A DNA stretch of 64,000 bases from an uncultured Lachnospiraceae bacterium (GTDB lineage Bacteria; Bacillota; Clostridia; Lachnospirales; Lachnospiraceae). The number at the start of each line of letters is the position of its first letter. Position 1 is the stretch's first letter. The position numbers were made by a program, and so were the translations under genes. The notes beneath the pieces are model-generated. The model saw nothing but the letters and a program-made list of their open reading frames with translations, made no database searches and was not told where the DNA came from. The stretch is taken from positions 1 to 64,000 of the forward strand of contig CALWOX010000009.1 in assembly GCA_944383265.1 (NCBI GenBank). The letters are read 5' to 3'. Shown here in pieces: positions 33,634 to 43,708 of the stretch.

Positions 33634-36588
33634 ATGCAGCACAAGGATTATGAGCTTATAGAAAAGAGATACATACCTGAGCTTTCGTCTGAGGGAACTG
33701 TTCTCATGCACAAAAAGAGCGGAGCAAGGGTGTTTTTGATGGAAAACGACGATGTAAATAAGGTGTTTATGATAGGCTTTCGCACCACACCCGATAATTC
33801 AAAGGGAACGCCTCATATCATGGAGCATTCCGTGCTCTGCGGCTCGGAGAAATTCCCCATAAAGGATCCCTTTGTTGAGCTTGCGAAAGGTTCCCTTAAC
33901 ACCTTTCTCAATGCCATGACCTATCCTGATAAGACCGTGTATCCTGTGGCTTCATGCAATGACAAGGACTTTAAAAACCTTATGGGTGTATATATGGATG
34001 CGGTGCTTTTCCCGAATATTTACAAGGAAAAGAAAATATTCGAGCAGGAGGGCTGGCATTATGAGCTTGAGGATAAGGACGGAGAGCTCAAATATAACGG
34101 AGTGGTCTATAATGAAATGAAGGGAGCTTTCTCATCTCCCGAGTCGGTGTTAGAGAGATACACCATGAATTCTCTATTCCCTGACACAACCTACGGAAAC
34201 GAGTCCGGCGGAGACCCCGACTGTATCCCCGAGCTTGACTTTGAGGAGTTTAAGGAATTTCACAGAAGATATTATCATCCTTCAAATTCATATATATGGC
34301 TTTACGGAAAGATGGATATGGAGGAGAGACTTGACTGGCTTTCGGAGAATTACTTAAACCGCTTTGATAAGGAGGAGATAAACTCTGAGATAGGATATCA
34401 GAAGCCATTTGATAAAACGAGAGAACTCAGTATCAGCTATCCCATAGGGGAAAATGAGCCCTCGGAGAAGCACTGCTATCTTTCAAAGAGCTTTGTCACA
34501 GAGGACGATCTTGACCCGAAGCTTTACATTGCCTTTCAGATATTGGAGTATGCGCTTTTGGATGCGCCGGGAGCGCCCTTAAAGGAGGCTCTCCTTGAGG
34601 CGGGAATAGGCGAGGATATCTTTGGAGGATATACTTCAGGCATAAAGCAGCCTTATTTTTCCGTGACAGCGAAAAATACAGATGAGGAGCTGAGGGAAAG
34701 CTTCCTCAACATCATTACCGAAAAGCTCAGAGAGCTTTCGGAGGGAGGTCTTGACAGAAAGGCCATACTTGCGGGACTTAATTTCTGCGAGTTCAAATAC
34801 AGAGAGGCGGATTACGGACGACTTCCCAAGGGACTTATGTATGGACTTATTGCCTTGGATTCATGGCTTTATGACGGATCGCCTTACACTCATCTTTTCT
34901 TTGATGAAAGCTTCAGTTACCTGAAAAAAAAGGTGGATGAGGGTTATTTTGAGGAGCTTATTAAAAAATACCTTGTGGACAACAGCTTCAGCTGTGTCAT
35001 AACTGTAAAGCCCGAGAGAGGCCTTACAAAAAAGAGAGATGAGGAGCTTTCCGAAAAGCTCAGGAAGATCAAGGAGTCCATGAGCGATGAGGAGCTTTCA
35101 GAAATAATCAGGGAGACAAAGGAGCTTAAGGAATATCAGGACGCACCCGACAGTCCCGAAGACATTAAAAAGCTTCCTGTGTTGAGTATTAAGGACATTG
35201 AGAAGAAGGCCTCAGGAGTAAATTACAGGGTCGTCGGAGCGGATAACGGATCGTATAACGGGCCTGACATAATTTTTACAGAGGAAAATACTAACGGAAT
35301 AGCATATATAAAGGCATTGTTTGACCTTTCGGGGCTTAGTACGGAGGAGCTTTGCTATGCTTCCTTCCTTAAATCAGTTCTTGCATATACGGATACAAAG
35401 AGCCACAGCTACAAGGATCTCGCCAGCGAGATACTCTTAAACTCAGGCGGACTCGATTTTGACATAAGCGCGTATCCCTGCCACAGGGAGGGCGACAGCG
35501 CCATAAAGGAAGTGTTCTCTGCAGAGATAAGAGTCCTTTTTGAGAAGCTTGATTTCGGATTTGACATTATTTCCGAGGTGCTTACAGAGACTGTATATAC
35601 GGATGAAAAGAGGATCTCTGACATACTTGCGGAGACGAGGTCAAGAGTGAGGATGAGGCTTGAGGGAGCTTCCCACAGCGTGGCGGCCACAAGGGCGGGC
35701 TCATATTTCTCGGAGATTTCAAGGTTTTCAGACCTTACTGACGGCATAGCCTACTATGAATTCCTCGACAAGGCAATGGCGGACTTCAAGGAAGGAAAGG
35801 GCGCAAAATTCTGTGGAAAACTTGAGGATACGGCAAAGAAGGTATTTGCGAAGGATAATCTTAAGCTTTCGCTGTGCTCTGCCGCGGAGCTCTTGACATA
35901 CTTTGAGGAAAAGGCGGGGGAACTTAAGGACAGTCTTTTCGAGCCTGCCAAGGCGGGTAATGAGGCAACGGAGGGAGAGGCAAGAACATCAAATGTGTCT
36001 CCTATCGGAAAACTTAACGAGGGCTTTAAGACAGCCTCTCAGGTAAGCTATGTTGCTGTAAGCGGAAGCTTCGGAGAAAAGGGCCTTCTCTATACAGGAG
36101 CGCTGCAGGTATTAAGGATACTTCTTAATTACGATTATCTCTGGCAGAACCTCAGGGTTAAGGGCGGAGCATACGGCTGCATGTCGGGCTTTGCGAGGAG
36201 CGGAAAGGCGTACCTCGTTTCTTACAGAGACCCCAATGTAAAGGAGACCTTGGATGTGTACAGGGCTCTTCCGGCGTATCTCAGAGAAACCGAATTTGAC
36301 GATGAGACTATTGCAAAGTACATTATAGGTGCTATATCCGACCTTGATATGCCTCTTACTATGTCCTCAAAGGCTCAGCGCGGAGTGAACGCTTATCTCT
36401 CCGGCATCACGGATGAAATGCTTCAAAGGGAGAGAGACGAGGTGCTTTCTGCGGACAAGGCTGTCATAAAAGGACTTGCGGATTATATAGATGCCATGAT
36501 CTCCGAGGATGCAATCTGTGCCATAGGAAATTCCGGAAAGCTTGAGGAGAGCAGAGATGAGTTTAAGACAGTAAAGGATCTGTTTTAG
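33634..36588 (+). CDS. M16C zinc metalloprotease (PreP-like insulinase family)
   Basis: A 984-residue peptidase with two halves of two M16 domains each. The inverted zinc motif is HIMEH (61-65), and the third ligand lies in VVYNEMKGAFSSPES (around 155-170). PreP enzymes clear unstructured peptides inside a closed chamber; no signal peptide is seen, so it is cytoplasmic. The frame is open from a GTG at 33589, and an ATG at 33604 is also possible; 33634 is favoured because it starts the conserved YELIEKRYIPEL and follows AAAGGAG, though at 12 bases. The gene stands just before era. Confidence 0.93.
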   Translation: MQHKDYELIEKRYIPELSSEGTVLMHKKSGARVFLMENDDVNKVFMIGFRTTPDNSKGTPHIMEHSVLCGSEKFPIKDPFVELAKGSLNTFLNAMTYPDKTVYPVASCNDKDFKNLMGVYMDAVLFPNIYKEKKIFEQEGWHYELEDKDGELKYNGVVYNEMKGAFSSPESVLERYTMNSLFPDTTYGNESGGDPDCIPELDFEEFKEFHRRYYHPSNSYIWLYGKMDMEERLDWLSENYLNRFDKEEINSEIGYQKPFDKTRELSISYPIGENEPSEKHCYLSKSFVTEDDLDPKLYIAFQILEYALLDAPGAPLKEALLEAGIGEDIFGGYTSGIKQPYFSVTAKNTDEELRESFLNIITEKLRELSEGGLDRKAILAGLNFCEFKYREADYGRLPKGLMYGLIALDSWLYDGSPYTHLFFDESFSYLKKKVDEGYFEELIKKYLVDNSFSCVITVKPERGLTKKRDEELSEKLRKIKESMSDEELSEIIRETKELKEYQDAPDSPEDIKKLPVLSIKDIEKKASGVNYRVVGADNGSYNGPDIIFTEENTNGIAYIKALFDLSGLSTEELCYASFLKSVLAYTDTKSHSYKDLASEILLNSGGLDFDISAYPCHREGDSAIKEVFSAEIRVLFEKLDFGFDIISEVLTETVYTDEKRISDILAETRSRVRMRLEGASHSVAATRAGSYFSEISRFSDLTDGIAYYEFLDKAMADFKEGKGAKFCGKLEDTAKKVFAKDNLKLSLCSAAELLTYFEEKAGELKDSLFEPAKAGNEATEGEARTSNVSPIGKLNEGFKTASQVSYVAVSGSFGEKGLLYTGALQVLRILLNYDYLWQNLRVKGGAYGCMSGFARSGKAYLVSYRDPNVKETLDVYRALPAYLRETEFDDETIAKYIIGAISDLDMPLTMSSKAQRGVNAYLSGITDEMLQRERDEVLSADKAVIKGLADYIDAMISEDAICAIGNSGKLEESRDEFKTVKDLF

Positions 36589-36666
36589 GGGATATATTCA
36601 GAATTTTCCGGTATATATTCAGCTATAATTGAGAAAGGTAAAGGAAATATTTCAGGAACAGAAAAT

Positions 36667-37581
36667 ATGAAATCAGGATTTACAGCTATTATCGGAAGGC
36701 CTAATGTTGGGAAATCCACATTGATGAACAGGCTCATAGGACAAAAGATCGCGATCACCTCGCCGAAGCCACAGACCACAAGGGAGCGCATACAGACTGT
36801 GTATACGGATGAGAGAGGTCAGATAATATTTCTGGACACTCCGGGAATCCACAAGGCTAAAAACAAGCTTGGAGAGTACATGGACAAGGTGGCGGAAAAG
36901 ACCTTTGCGGACGCCGACGTTATAATGTGGATAGTGGAGCCTGTTACCTTTATAGGTGCGGGAGAGGAGCGGATAGCCGAGCTCTTAAGAAAGCTGAACC
37001 CAAGGGAATTGAGGTGCAGGAAGCCTGTGGTCCTTGTAATAAACAAGGTGGACAAGCTTGCCTCAAAGGAGGATATTCTCTCTGTAATAAAGGCTTACAA
37101 GGAAAAATATGACTTTGACGAGATAATCCCTGTCTCGGCAAAAGACGGGACCAATGTTGATACAGTGACAGATACTCTTTATAAGCTTTTGCCCGAGGGC
37201 CCCATGTACTATGATGAGGAGACTGTCACCACCATACCCATGCTAGAGATCGCGGCGGAGCTTATAAGGGAGCAGGCCTTAAGACTCTTAAAGGACGAGA
37301 TACCTCACGGAATAGCAGTCATGACAGACAAATTCAAGGAGCGGGAGGACGGGCTGTTTGACATCGAGGCCACTATAGTATGCGAGAGAGATTCTCACAA
37401 GGGGATCATCATCGGAAAGGGCGGAACGATGCTGAAAAAGATAGGCACGAATGCAAGGCATTCCATAGAGGATATGCTTTCCGCCCGCGTGAACCTGAGG
37501 CTTTTTGTGAAGGTAAGGAGAGACTGGAGAGACAGCGAGCTTTATATGAGGAGCTACGGCTATGATTCAAAGAAGCTGTAA
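36667..37581 (+). CDS. era: GTPase Era
   Basis: A 304-residue GTPase needed for 16S rRNA maturation and 30S assembly. G1 GRPNVGKST (about 9-17), G2 region PQTTRERI, G3 DTPG (56-59), G4 NKVD (near 125) and G5 SAKDG are all present. The C-terminal KH domain with GIIIGKGGTMLKKIG binds the 3' end of 16S rRNA. Length is standard. Confidence 0.98.
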   Translation: MKSGFTAIIGRPNVGKSTLMNRLIGQKIAITSPKPQTTRERIQTVYTDERGQIIFLDTPGIHKAKNKLGEYMDKVAEKTFADADVIMWIVEPVTFIGAGEERIAELLRKLNPRELRCRKPVVLVINKVDKLASKEDILSVIKAYKEKYDFDEIIPVSAKDGTNVDTVTDTLYKLLPEGPMYYDEETVTTIPMLEIAAELIREQALRLLKDEIPHGIAVMTDKFKEREDGLFDIEATIVCERDSHKGIIIGKGGTMLKKIGTNARHSIEDMLSARVNLRLFVKVRRDWRDSELYMRSYGYDSKKL

Positions 37582-37680
37582 GTCAGAAGCATATCAGAGA
37601 AACAGTCATATTACAGAAATCGGACAAAGCTCAAATTTTTAAGGTACTGCGGAAATTTGGGCTGTAAAGCGGAAAACAAA

Positions 37681-38328
37681 ATGGCGGATGAAATAAAGGT
37701 TACAGGCATGGTGATAAATACCATGCCTGTAGGTGAATATAACAAAAGACTTATACTTATTACAAGGGAGCTGGGCAAGATAACAGTATTTGCAACCGGG
37801 GCGGCAAAGCCTACCTCGGCCTTTCTTGGGGCATCCTTTCCGTTTTCCTTCGGGGATTTTTACATAAGCAAGGGGAGGAATGCCTACAACCTTCATGCGG
37901 CCTCTGTAAAGCGCAGATTTGAGGAGCTTAGCAATGACATAGAGAAGATGTGCAGAGGCTCTTACTTTTTGGAATTTGCGGATTATTATGCCCATGAGGG
38001 GATGGACGGCGAGGAGCTTTTAAAGCTTCTCTATCTTTCTCTCACAGCTCTTATAAATGAGAACATTCCGGACAGGCTTGTGACAGCTGTATTTGAGCTG
38101 AGATGTATGGTCACGGAGGGCGAATATACGGAGTATCCTCCCGTAAAGGTCTCACCTGCCTGCATGAAAGCATGGGAGACTGCGGTCACAGCTCCCTTAA
38201 ACAAGCTTTATACCTTTGTCCTTTCAGACGATGTGCTTTTGGAGTTTGAAGGGGCGGTCGGGCTTTTGAAAAGACGCTTTGTGGGAAAGCGATTTAAGAC
38301 CTTGGATATATTGAAAGAGTTGAAATAA
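37681..38328 (+). CDS. recO: DNA repair protein RecO, short form without zinc ribbon
   Basis: A 215-residue RecO with an N-terminal OB fold (KVTGMVINTMPVGEYNKRLILITRELGKITVFATGAAK) and a helical C-terminal part (ELRCMVTEGEYTEYPP). It loads RecA and anneals DNA in the RecFOR pathway. Most RecO are about 245 residues and carry a four-cysteine zinc ribbon; here the region after ELRCM has no CxxC pairs and is about 30 residues shorter. The ATG at 37681 is preferred to TTG 37657. Position after era is conserved in Firmicutes. Confidence 0.88.
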   Translation: MADEIKVTGMVINTMPVGEYNKRLILITRELGKITVFATGAAKPTSAFLGASFPFSFGDFYISKGRNAYNLHAASVKRRFEELSNDIEKMCRGSYFLEFADYYAHEGMDGEELLKLLYLSLTALINENIPDRLVTAVFELRCMVTEGEYTEYPPVKVSPACMKAWETAVTAPLNKLYTFVLSDDVLLEFEGAVGLLKRRFVGKRFKTLDILKELK

Positions 38329-38374
38329 TATAGAGGTTCTTCTGCCACTCAAAGCTTATAGTCCTTTAGAAGCA

Positions 38375-38899
38375 CTATTTAGTATCCATCAGCTGTCTCA
38401 TGACATATGAATATATCTTCTGGCTTTTTTCCTTCCAATTTCCTACCATATCCACCGCCTCTTTCTCATCGGGGACAGATATGTCGAGGCTGATGAGGAT
38501 GGTCTTTCCCTCACGTACCTCGCAGTGCACCACATAGCTGTGACTGTCGGTCTTGTAGTAATCCGCCGTAGTTCCGACTTCGGATCTCAGGCGGAATTTG
38601 TTTTCCTTAAGGAAATTGTCCATATCAAGCTTTACGGCCTGAGATATGTCCTTACCGAAAAAACCCAAGGTCTCCTCGCCGTCGGAGGTGATCTCGTAGC
38701 GCGTGGAATTTCCCATATGCCTGTCTGTTATAAGCTTTGAATCTATGAGCTCCGACAGTACCTGCTGCAGTGTAAAGTAGGTGGTGTATTCGTTGTCAAG
38801 GAAAAAACCTGTGAGCTGGCTGTTCGTAAGAGGAAAATTGACCTCGTTCAGCATATATAATATCATCAGTTTGTACAGTGTAATAGGTTCGGAAATCAT
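38375..38899 (-). CDS. DUF4364-family protein
   Basis: A 174-residue cytoplasmic protein (PF14277 type) that begins with a winged-helix-like segment: LYKLMILYMLNEVNFPLTNSQLTGF and the wing around SDGEETLGFF. Such a fold suggests DNA or RNA binding, but no function is proven. The start at ATG 38899 follows GAGAGG; TTG 38905 is less likely. It is divergent from the DUF5717 operon, 102 bases away. Confidence 0.82.
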   Translation of the reverse strand: MISEPITLYKLMILYMLNEVNFPLTNSQLTGFFLDNEYTTYFTLQQVLSELIDSKLITDRHMGNSTRYEITSDGEETLGFFGKDISQAVKLDMDNFLKENKFRLRSEVGTTADYYKTDSHSYVVHCEVREGKTILISLDISVPDEKEAVDMVGNWKEKSQKIYSYVMRQLMDTK

Positions 38900-38944
38900 A
38901 AGCAAAGCCTCTCTTTATAATATTTAAATCATACCATAAGATAC

Positions 38945-38973
38945 TTTAAAAGGAAATATAAATGTGATAGAAT
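38945..38973 (+). promoter_or_regulatory. Promoter of the DUF5717-DUF5716 operon
   Basis: TTTAAA (38945-38950), 17-base spacer, TAGAAT (38968-38973) with an extended TGA. Start point near 38980, about 22 bases before the first codon. Confidence 0.6.
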
Positions 38974-39001
38974 ATCCTCTGACGGAGCGGGCGGAAATAA
39001 T

Positions 39002-41632
39002 ATGAAGGAAAAAATAAATCGTCTCGCAAGAGGCATTTTCGAAAACGAAATACCGGAGCTTGAATATCCGGAGAGAATAGATGAGCTACTCGCCAAGAGA
39101 GGGATCTCGAGGGGAGAATTTTATGTGCGCTGCAAAGGAAGCGAGCACATAAAGGGGCTTTGCTATTCCGACAATATGAGAGTAGTCCCCGAGATAAAGA
39201 GCTACATAGGCTCGACGAACCGCATATTTTATACGGTTGACGCCTCCTTTGCTCCTGAGAATTCCCTGATAGAGGGAAATTTTTTCCTTGTGACAAGTGC
39301 AGGGGAATTTACCATCCCCTATTCCTTCAGGACACCTGCCTCGACGGCGGATAAGAATGTGTCGGGACTCCTTAAAAAGGAGGACATGAGGGCCTTATAT
39401 AATAAGGATGCTGAAAAGCTCCTTTTGCTTTTTGAGTGCGATGATTTTGTGAAGGCTCCCTTTATGGACAACGAGAGGCTCAGATGTCTCTATGACGGGC
39501 TCAGAGGCAGGGGCGACAGGATGCATGCCATGCGCCAGTTTATGTATGCCGCGGGGATCATAGCGGATACAGGGGAGGACAGAAGCTTAACTCTCGGAGA
39601 TGACAGGGAACTTACACATGAGCAGGAATTTCTCATAAACAATATACCTGATGACGAGGAGCTTCTTACGGAGCTCTGCAGGATAATGATAAGGGGGCGA
39701 GTGACGGAGCCCTTTGCCTATCATATATATGAAAAGGCCATAAGGCTTGACATAAAGCTTACGCAGCTCTATGAGTATTATCTGTATTCCTATCCGGAAG
39801 GCTGCAAGGACAGGATGCCGAAGGAAGTCCTCATGTACTTTTCCTATGACAGCGGCATAGACAAAAGAGTAAAGGCTCCTGTATACAAGAACATCCTTAC
39901 ATATATGAATCCGGATACGGATATATACAGAAGATACGAGGATGAAATGAGGGATTATGCCCTTGAATCCGTTTTTAAAAACAGGATAGATGAAAATCTT
40001 GCCGTGATATATGACAGGATGATATACAGAGACATGATAGATAGGAAGGTGGCGGCCGTATTCCCCTCCATACTTAAGACCTGCCTTATTGAATGCAGGG
40101 AGGGGATAATGCGACAGGTCACAGTCAGGTATCCTCAGCTCATGGAGGAGGAGGTATACAGGCTTAACCACGGAAGAGCTTATGTGCCTGTGTACTTTGA
40201 GGATGCGGTAATACTGTTTACGGATGTCTACGGCAACAGATATGCCGATGTGAAATTTACGAAGACCCCTGTGCTCACAAAGCCGGACCTTTTGAGGCGT
40301 TGCTTCGACGTCTACTCGGAGCATCCCATGCTTAAGATATCCGCTGCAAAAAAGATCGTGTCAGAAGGAATAAAGGATATGAACGGGAAGGCCATACTTG
40401 AGGATGTTATGAAGAGCTTTGACCTTAATCCCGTCTTCAGAAAAAAGCTTGTATCAAGGCTTATTCATTATAAGGGAAATACAGGCTTCCTCTCAAAGGT
40501 AAGGCAGGAGGAGCTCTCCGACGATGAAAGGCGGGCTGTGTTCTCCGACCTGGTATCCGACTCAAGGTACAGGGAAGCATACATAATGCTCAGAAAATAC
40601 GGAACAGCCTGTGCCGAGGCCTCGGATCTGTGTGAGGCTGTGAACAAGCTTGTGGCCATAAGCAGCGTGCCCGACGAGGAGAGAGAATTCTTTCTTGGAC
40701 TATGCTTTGAGGCCTTTAAACTTGGAGCAAGGGGCCCGGAACTTCTGGACTTTTTGTGCAGGGAGTACGAGGGCCCTACAGAGAGCATGTATCTTATTTT
40801 GACGGAGGCTGTGAGGCTTGACGCATATACTCACGACCTGTGCGAAAGACTTCTTGCAGCGCAGCTTTTCAGCGGAAGCGACGCCCACATAGACGAGGTT
40901 TTCAAGTATTATCTTGAGGAGGGAGACGCCAAGGAAAATCTTATAAAGGCATATCTCACTGCAAGAAGCAGCGCATACTTTGTGGATGAAAAGAGAGTCT
41001 CGGAGGGAGTCTTTGATTTTCTTGAGTCGATACTTTCGGATCTCAGAAACTACGAGAAGGCGCCTACTATATATCTGCTTGCTCTGACAAAGCATTACTC
41101 GGAGAAAAAGAGACTAAATCAGAAGCAGAGGAAGCTGTGCTCGGAGCTCATGGAGGTGCTGATATCGGAGGATTATATCTTCTATTACACTAAGCGCCTC
41201 GGAAAGCTCATAGATATACCTGTTGAGATAAAGAATAAATATTATATAGAGTATCACGGCAGCAAATACATAAGGCCTGTGCTCTATGTCAGAATAAAGC
41301 CTGAGGACACGGACTTCAGAAAAGAAGAGATGAGGCGGGTCTATCAGGGAATATATGTAAAGGATATGGTACTGTTCTCGGATGATGAGCTTAATTATAT
41401 GATCTATGACAGTGCCGTATCGGACGAGCCTGTGGAGAAGGGTATGATATCAGGAAAGCAGGGAAAGGGAGAGAAGACCGAGTCCAGAGCATCAAAGCTT
41501 GACGAGATAACAGCACTCTCGGAAAATGATGAAAAGACGGACGAGCTCAGAGAGAGCATGCTCTCCTATGCCATAAAGAACAGCATGAATGAGGAGCTGT
41601 TCAAGATCAAGGATTACGAAACTATACAGTAG
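39002..41632 (+). CDS. DUF5717-family protein (large helical-repeat protein)
   Basis: An 876-residue protein of a family known mainly from Lachnospiraceae, without assigned function. The N-terminal part (about 50-140) has beta-rich character (GNFFLVTSAGEFTIPYSFRTPAS), and most of the rest looks like helical repeats (short paired helices of 30-40 residues, e.g. around 150-400 and 480-730). No enzyme motif, signal peptide or membrane segment was found. It is first of three genes in one operon, followed by an Hsp70-like protein, and may act as its partner or scaffold. The start is ATG 39002. Confidence 0.8.
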   Translation: MKEKINRLARGIFENEIPELEYPERIDELLAKRGISRGEFYVRCKGSEHIKGLCYSDNMRVVPEIKSYIGSTNRIFYTVDASFAPENSLIEGNFFLVTSAGEFTIPYSFRTPASTADKNVSGLLKKEDMRALYNKDAEKLLLLFECDDFVKAPFMDNERLRCLYDGLRGRGDRMHAMRQFMYAAGIIADTGEDRSLTLGDDRELTHEQEFLINNIPDDEELLTELCRIMIRGRVTEPFAYHIYEKAIRLDIKLTQLYEYYLYSYPEGCKDRMPKEVLMYFSYDSGIDKRVKAPVYKNILTYMNPDTDIYRRYEDEMRDYALESVFKNRIDENLAVIYDRMIYRDMIDRKVAAVFPSILKTCLIECREGIMRQVTVRYPQLMEEEVYRLNHGRAYVPVYFEDAVILFTDVYGNRYADVKFTKTPVLTKPDLLRRCFDVYSEHPMLKISAAKKIVSEGIKDMNGKAILEDVMKSFDLNPVFRKKLVSRLIHYKGNTGFLSKVRQEELSDDERRAVFSDLVSDSRYREAYIMLRKYGTACAEASDLCEAVNKLVAISSVPDEEREFFLGLCFEAFKLGARGPELLDFLCREYEGPTESMYLILTEAVRLDAYTHDLCERLLAAQLFSGSDAHIDEVFKYYLEEGDAKENLIKAYLTARSSAYFVDEKRVSEGVFDFLESILSDLRNYEKAPTIYLLALTKHYSEKKRLNQKQRKLCSELMEVLISEDYIFYYTKRLGKLIDIPVEIKNKYYIEYHGSKYIRPVLYVRIKPEDTDFRKEEMRRVYQGIYVKDMVLFSDDELNYMIYDSAVSDEPVEKGMISGKQGKGEKTESRASKLDEITALSENDEKTDELRESMLSYAIKNSMNEELFKIKDYETIQ

Positions 41633-41646
41633 AGTTGGATAACAAA

Positions 41647-42876
41647 ATGAGTATTGCTTTAGGAATAGACCTCTGCAACGACTATACAGCCTGCAGGGTC
41701 TTCGGAACGGAAGATGACGAGGCCATATCCTTTCCCACGGTGGTATGCAAGAACAAAAAGACCGGAGAATGGGAGATAGGCGAGGAAGCTTACCGAATGG
41801 CGCTCTCGGGGGAGGGTGTCATAGTCGATAAGCTTCTTAAGCTTGCAAAAAAGGACGGCACTGCCACCATAGACGATATAAAATATGAGGCCTCTGAGCT
41901 TTTAAAGATATATCTCGGAAAGCTGATAGGAGTATGTCTGAAAAAATACGGAGATGACGAGATATCCCGACTTGTGGTCACCATAAAGGAGCTGAACAAA
42001 AAGCTTATGGATACCATAAAGGATGCGGGGACAGCTGTAGGTCTTTCAGGGGGAAGGATACATATAATAAGCCATACCGAGAGCTTTGTTTACTATGTGC
42101 TGAGCAGACCCAAGGAGCTCTACAATAACCAGGTGGCACTTTTTGACTGTTCCTCCTACAACCTCAGATATTATGAGATGAAGGTCATAAGAGGCGTCAA
42201 AAATGTGAGCGTCATGGCGGAGGGAAAATCCCTTGAGGAGGCCTTCAACACAGATATATTGAAAAATGAGGCGGGCAGAAGGCTTGCCGACCACATCCTT
42301 CGCTCCTGTGCGGAAAAGCTCATGTCGAAGAAAATATATTCGTCGGTTTTCCTTACGGGAGAGGCATTCAACACAGGTGAATGGGGAGAAGAGTTCTTCA
42401 AATTCATATGCAGCAGGAGGAGAGTCGGTATAGAACCGGGGCTTTTTGCTCTTGGAGCTGCGGTGAGAGCTGACGATTTCAACCATGGAGGGGTCAATTT
42501 CCCCTATGCTGTCATATGTGAGGGAAATCTTCCTGTAAATATCAGCATGAGCGTTACGGCAAGGGAGCAGGATACGAGGCTCCTTTTGGCGAGAGCGGGA
42601 GATCCATGGTATGAGACTACAGGGCATGTGGAGCTCATTCCCGCAGGACAGGATTATGTGGATATACACATTGAGGCCATTGATAAGGAACACAGGACGA
42701 GACTCATAAGGATACCCCTTGAGGGCTTTCCCGAGAGGCCGGACAGGACTACAAGGATAGGCCTTGACATAAGCTTTCCCGATGCGGGAAAAATGGAGAT
42801 CACAATAAATGACATGGGCTTCGGTGAGCTTTATCCCAAATCGGGGGCCATGATTCACGAGGAGATAGATTTATAA
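41647..42876 (+). CDS. DUF5716-family Hsp70/actin-fold protein
   Basis: A 409-residue protein with the plan of a small Hsp70. The N-terminal lobe starts with the phosphate-1-like loop LGIDLCNDYTACRVFG. A strand followed by VTIKELNKKLMDTIKDAGTAVGL matches the Hsp70 helix region, then HTESFVYYVL, a phosphate-2-like VALFDCSSYNLRYY and an adenosine-site SSVFLTGEAF. From about 300 a beta domain with EGFPERPDRTTRIGLDI and MEITINDMGFGELYP resembles the Hsp70 substrate-binding beta sandwich. The last helical lid is missing. The start at 41635 (TTG) or 41647 (ATG) is uncertain, since neither has a strong site. Chaperone-like ATPase activity is inferred. Confidence 0.8.
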   Translation: MSIALGIDLCNDYTACRVFGTEDDEAISFPTVVCKNKKTGEWEIGEEAYRMALSGEGVIVDKLLKLAKKDGTATIDDIKYEASELLKIYLGKLIGVCLKKYGDDEISRLVVTIKELNKKLMDTIKDAGTAVGLSGGRIHIISHTESFVYYVLSRPKELYNNQVALFDCSSYNLRYYEMKVIRGVKNVSVMAEGKSLEEAFNTDILKNEAGRRLADHILRSCAEKLMSKKIYSSVFLTGEAFNTGEWGEEFFKFICSRRRVGIEPGLFALGAAVRADDFNHGGVNFPYAVICEGNLPVNISMSVTAREQDTRLLLARAGDPWYETTGHVELIPAGQDYVDIHIEAIDKEHRTRLIRIPLEGFPERPDRTTRIGLDISFPDAGKMEITINDMGFGELYPKSGAMIHEEIDL

Positions 42877-43688
42877 TGTCGTTGCTTTTATGCAGGAACA
42901 GTGCAAGGCTTCCCTACTATATCGAGAAGGCTGATACAAGGATACATTCGATTCAGGAGCTTTGCTGGTTTATATATAATTATCCGCTTATCCTGACAGA
43001 GTCGCCCCTTGACAATGAGCTCATTGCATGGATAAAAAATGAGCTTTCCATGGGAATACTTGCAGAGAGGCTTGAAAGGCTTTCGGAGGCCGGAGAATCT
43101 GCGGAAAACATGATCTGCCTGATACTAAGAGAGGGAAATTATTACAATATAGACGAGATAAATTCCTTTAAGCAAAAGATGTCAGACCTGAAGAAGCTTG
43201 ACACTGAAAGACATCTTTTGGCGGAGGCCTCCACATATTTCAGGCTCGGGAGATTCGCAGAGGCGGGAGACCTCTTCTGCGAGGCGGAGAGATATCTGAG
43301 AAATAAAATAAAGAAAAATGTCACAGAGGACAGAAATGAGCTTTCCGAGAGACTCTCGGATGTGATTTGTGATGAGGCGGTCTGCAGACTCAGACTCTTT
43401 GATGACGACAGAGCAAAGGCCCTCCTTTTGGAGGGGGCCGAGATGGCGGAAAACTCAAGATGTGCCGAGTATCTTTACCTCATGGATGAGGAAAAAGGAG
43501 CTAAGTACATAACAGAAGAGAAAAAAGCGGAGCTCTCGGAGAGAAGAGAAGAGGCCAGACAAAAGGCAATGCTCGGTAAGAACTGCAGAGAGGTCGCCGA
43601 GATATTTGAGAAGGATTCCGTAAAAAGAAATGAAGAGATAAGGAAGCTTATCTCCGAATGGAAAAGTGTTTATAGGAAAATGGTATAA
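42876..43688 (+). CDS. Helical-repeat protein of the DUF5717/DUF5716 operon
   Basis: A 270-residue soluble protein, not recognised as a named family. It begins with a basic-aromatic segment (SLLLCRNSARLPYYIEKADTRIHSIQELCWFIYNYPLIL), and from about 110 to 200 has TPR-like pairs (AEASTYFRLGRFAEAGDLFCEAERYL). The end is a charged helix. Its ATG overlaps the stop of the upstream gene as TAATG, so translation is coupled. It probably works with the two upstream proteins. Confidence 0.75.
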   Translation: MSLLLCRNSARLPYYIEKADTRIHSIQELCWFIYNYPLILTESPLDNELIAWIKNELSMGILAERLERLSEAGESAENMICLILREGNYYNIDEINSFKQKMSDLKKLDTERHLLAEASTYFRLGRFAEAGDLFCEAERYLRNKIKKNVTEDRNELSERLSDVICDEAVCRLRLFDDDRAKALLLEGAEMAENSRCAEYLYLMDEEKGAKYITEEKKAELSERREEARQKAMLGKNCREVAEIFEKDSVKRNEEIRKLISEWKSVYRKMV

Positions 43689-43708
43689 GATTTACGAAGC
43701 GCTTATTC

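Noticed and set aside
42046-42858. Long antisense frame over the DUF5716 gene (270 codons)
   Set aside because: No ribosome site or recognisable motif, and the sense frame is clearly coding.
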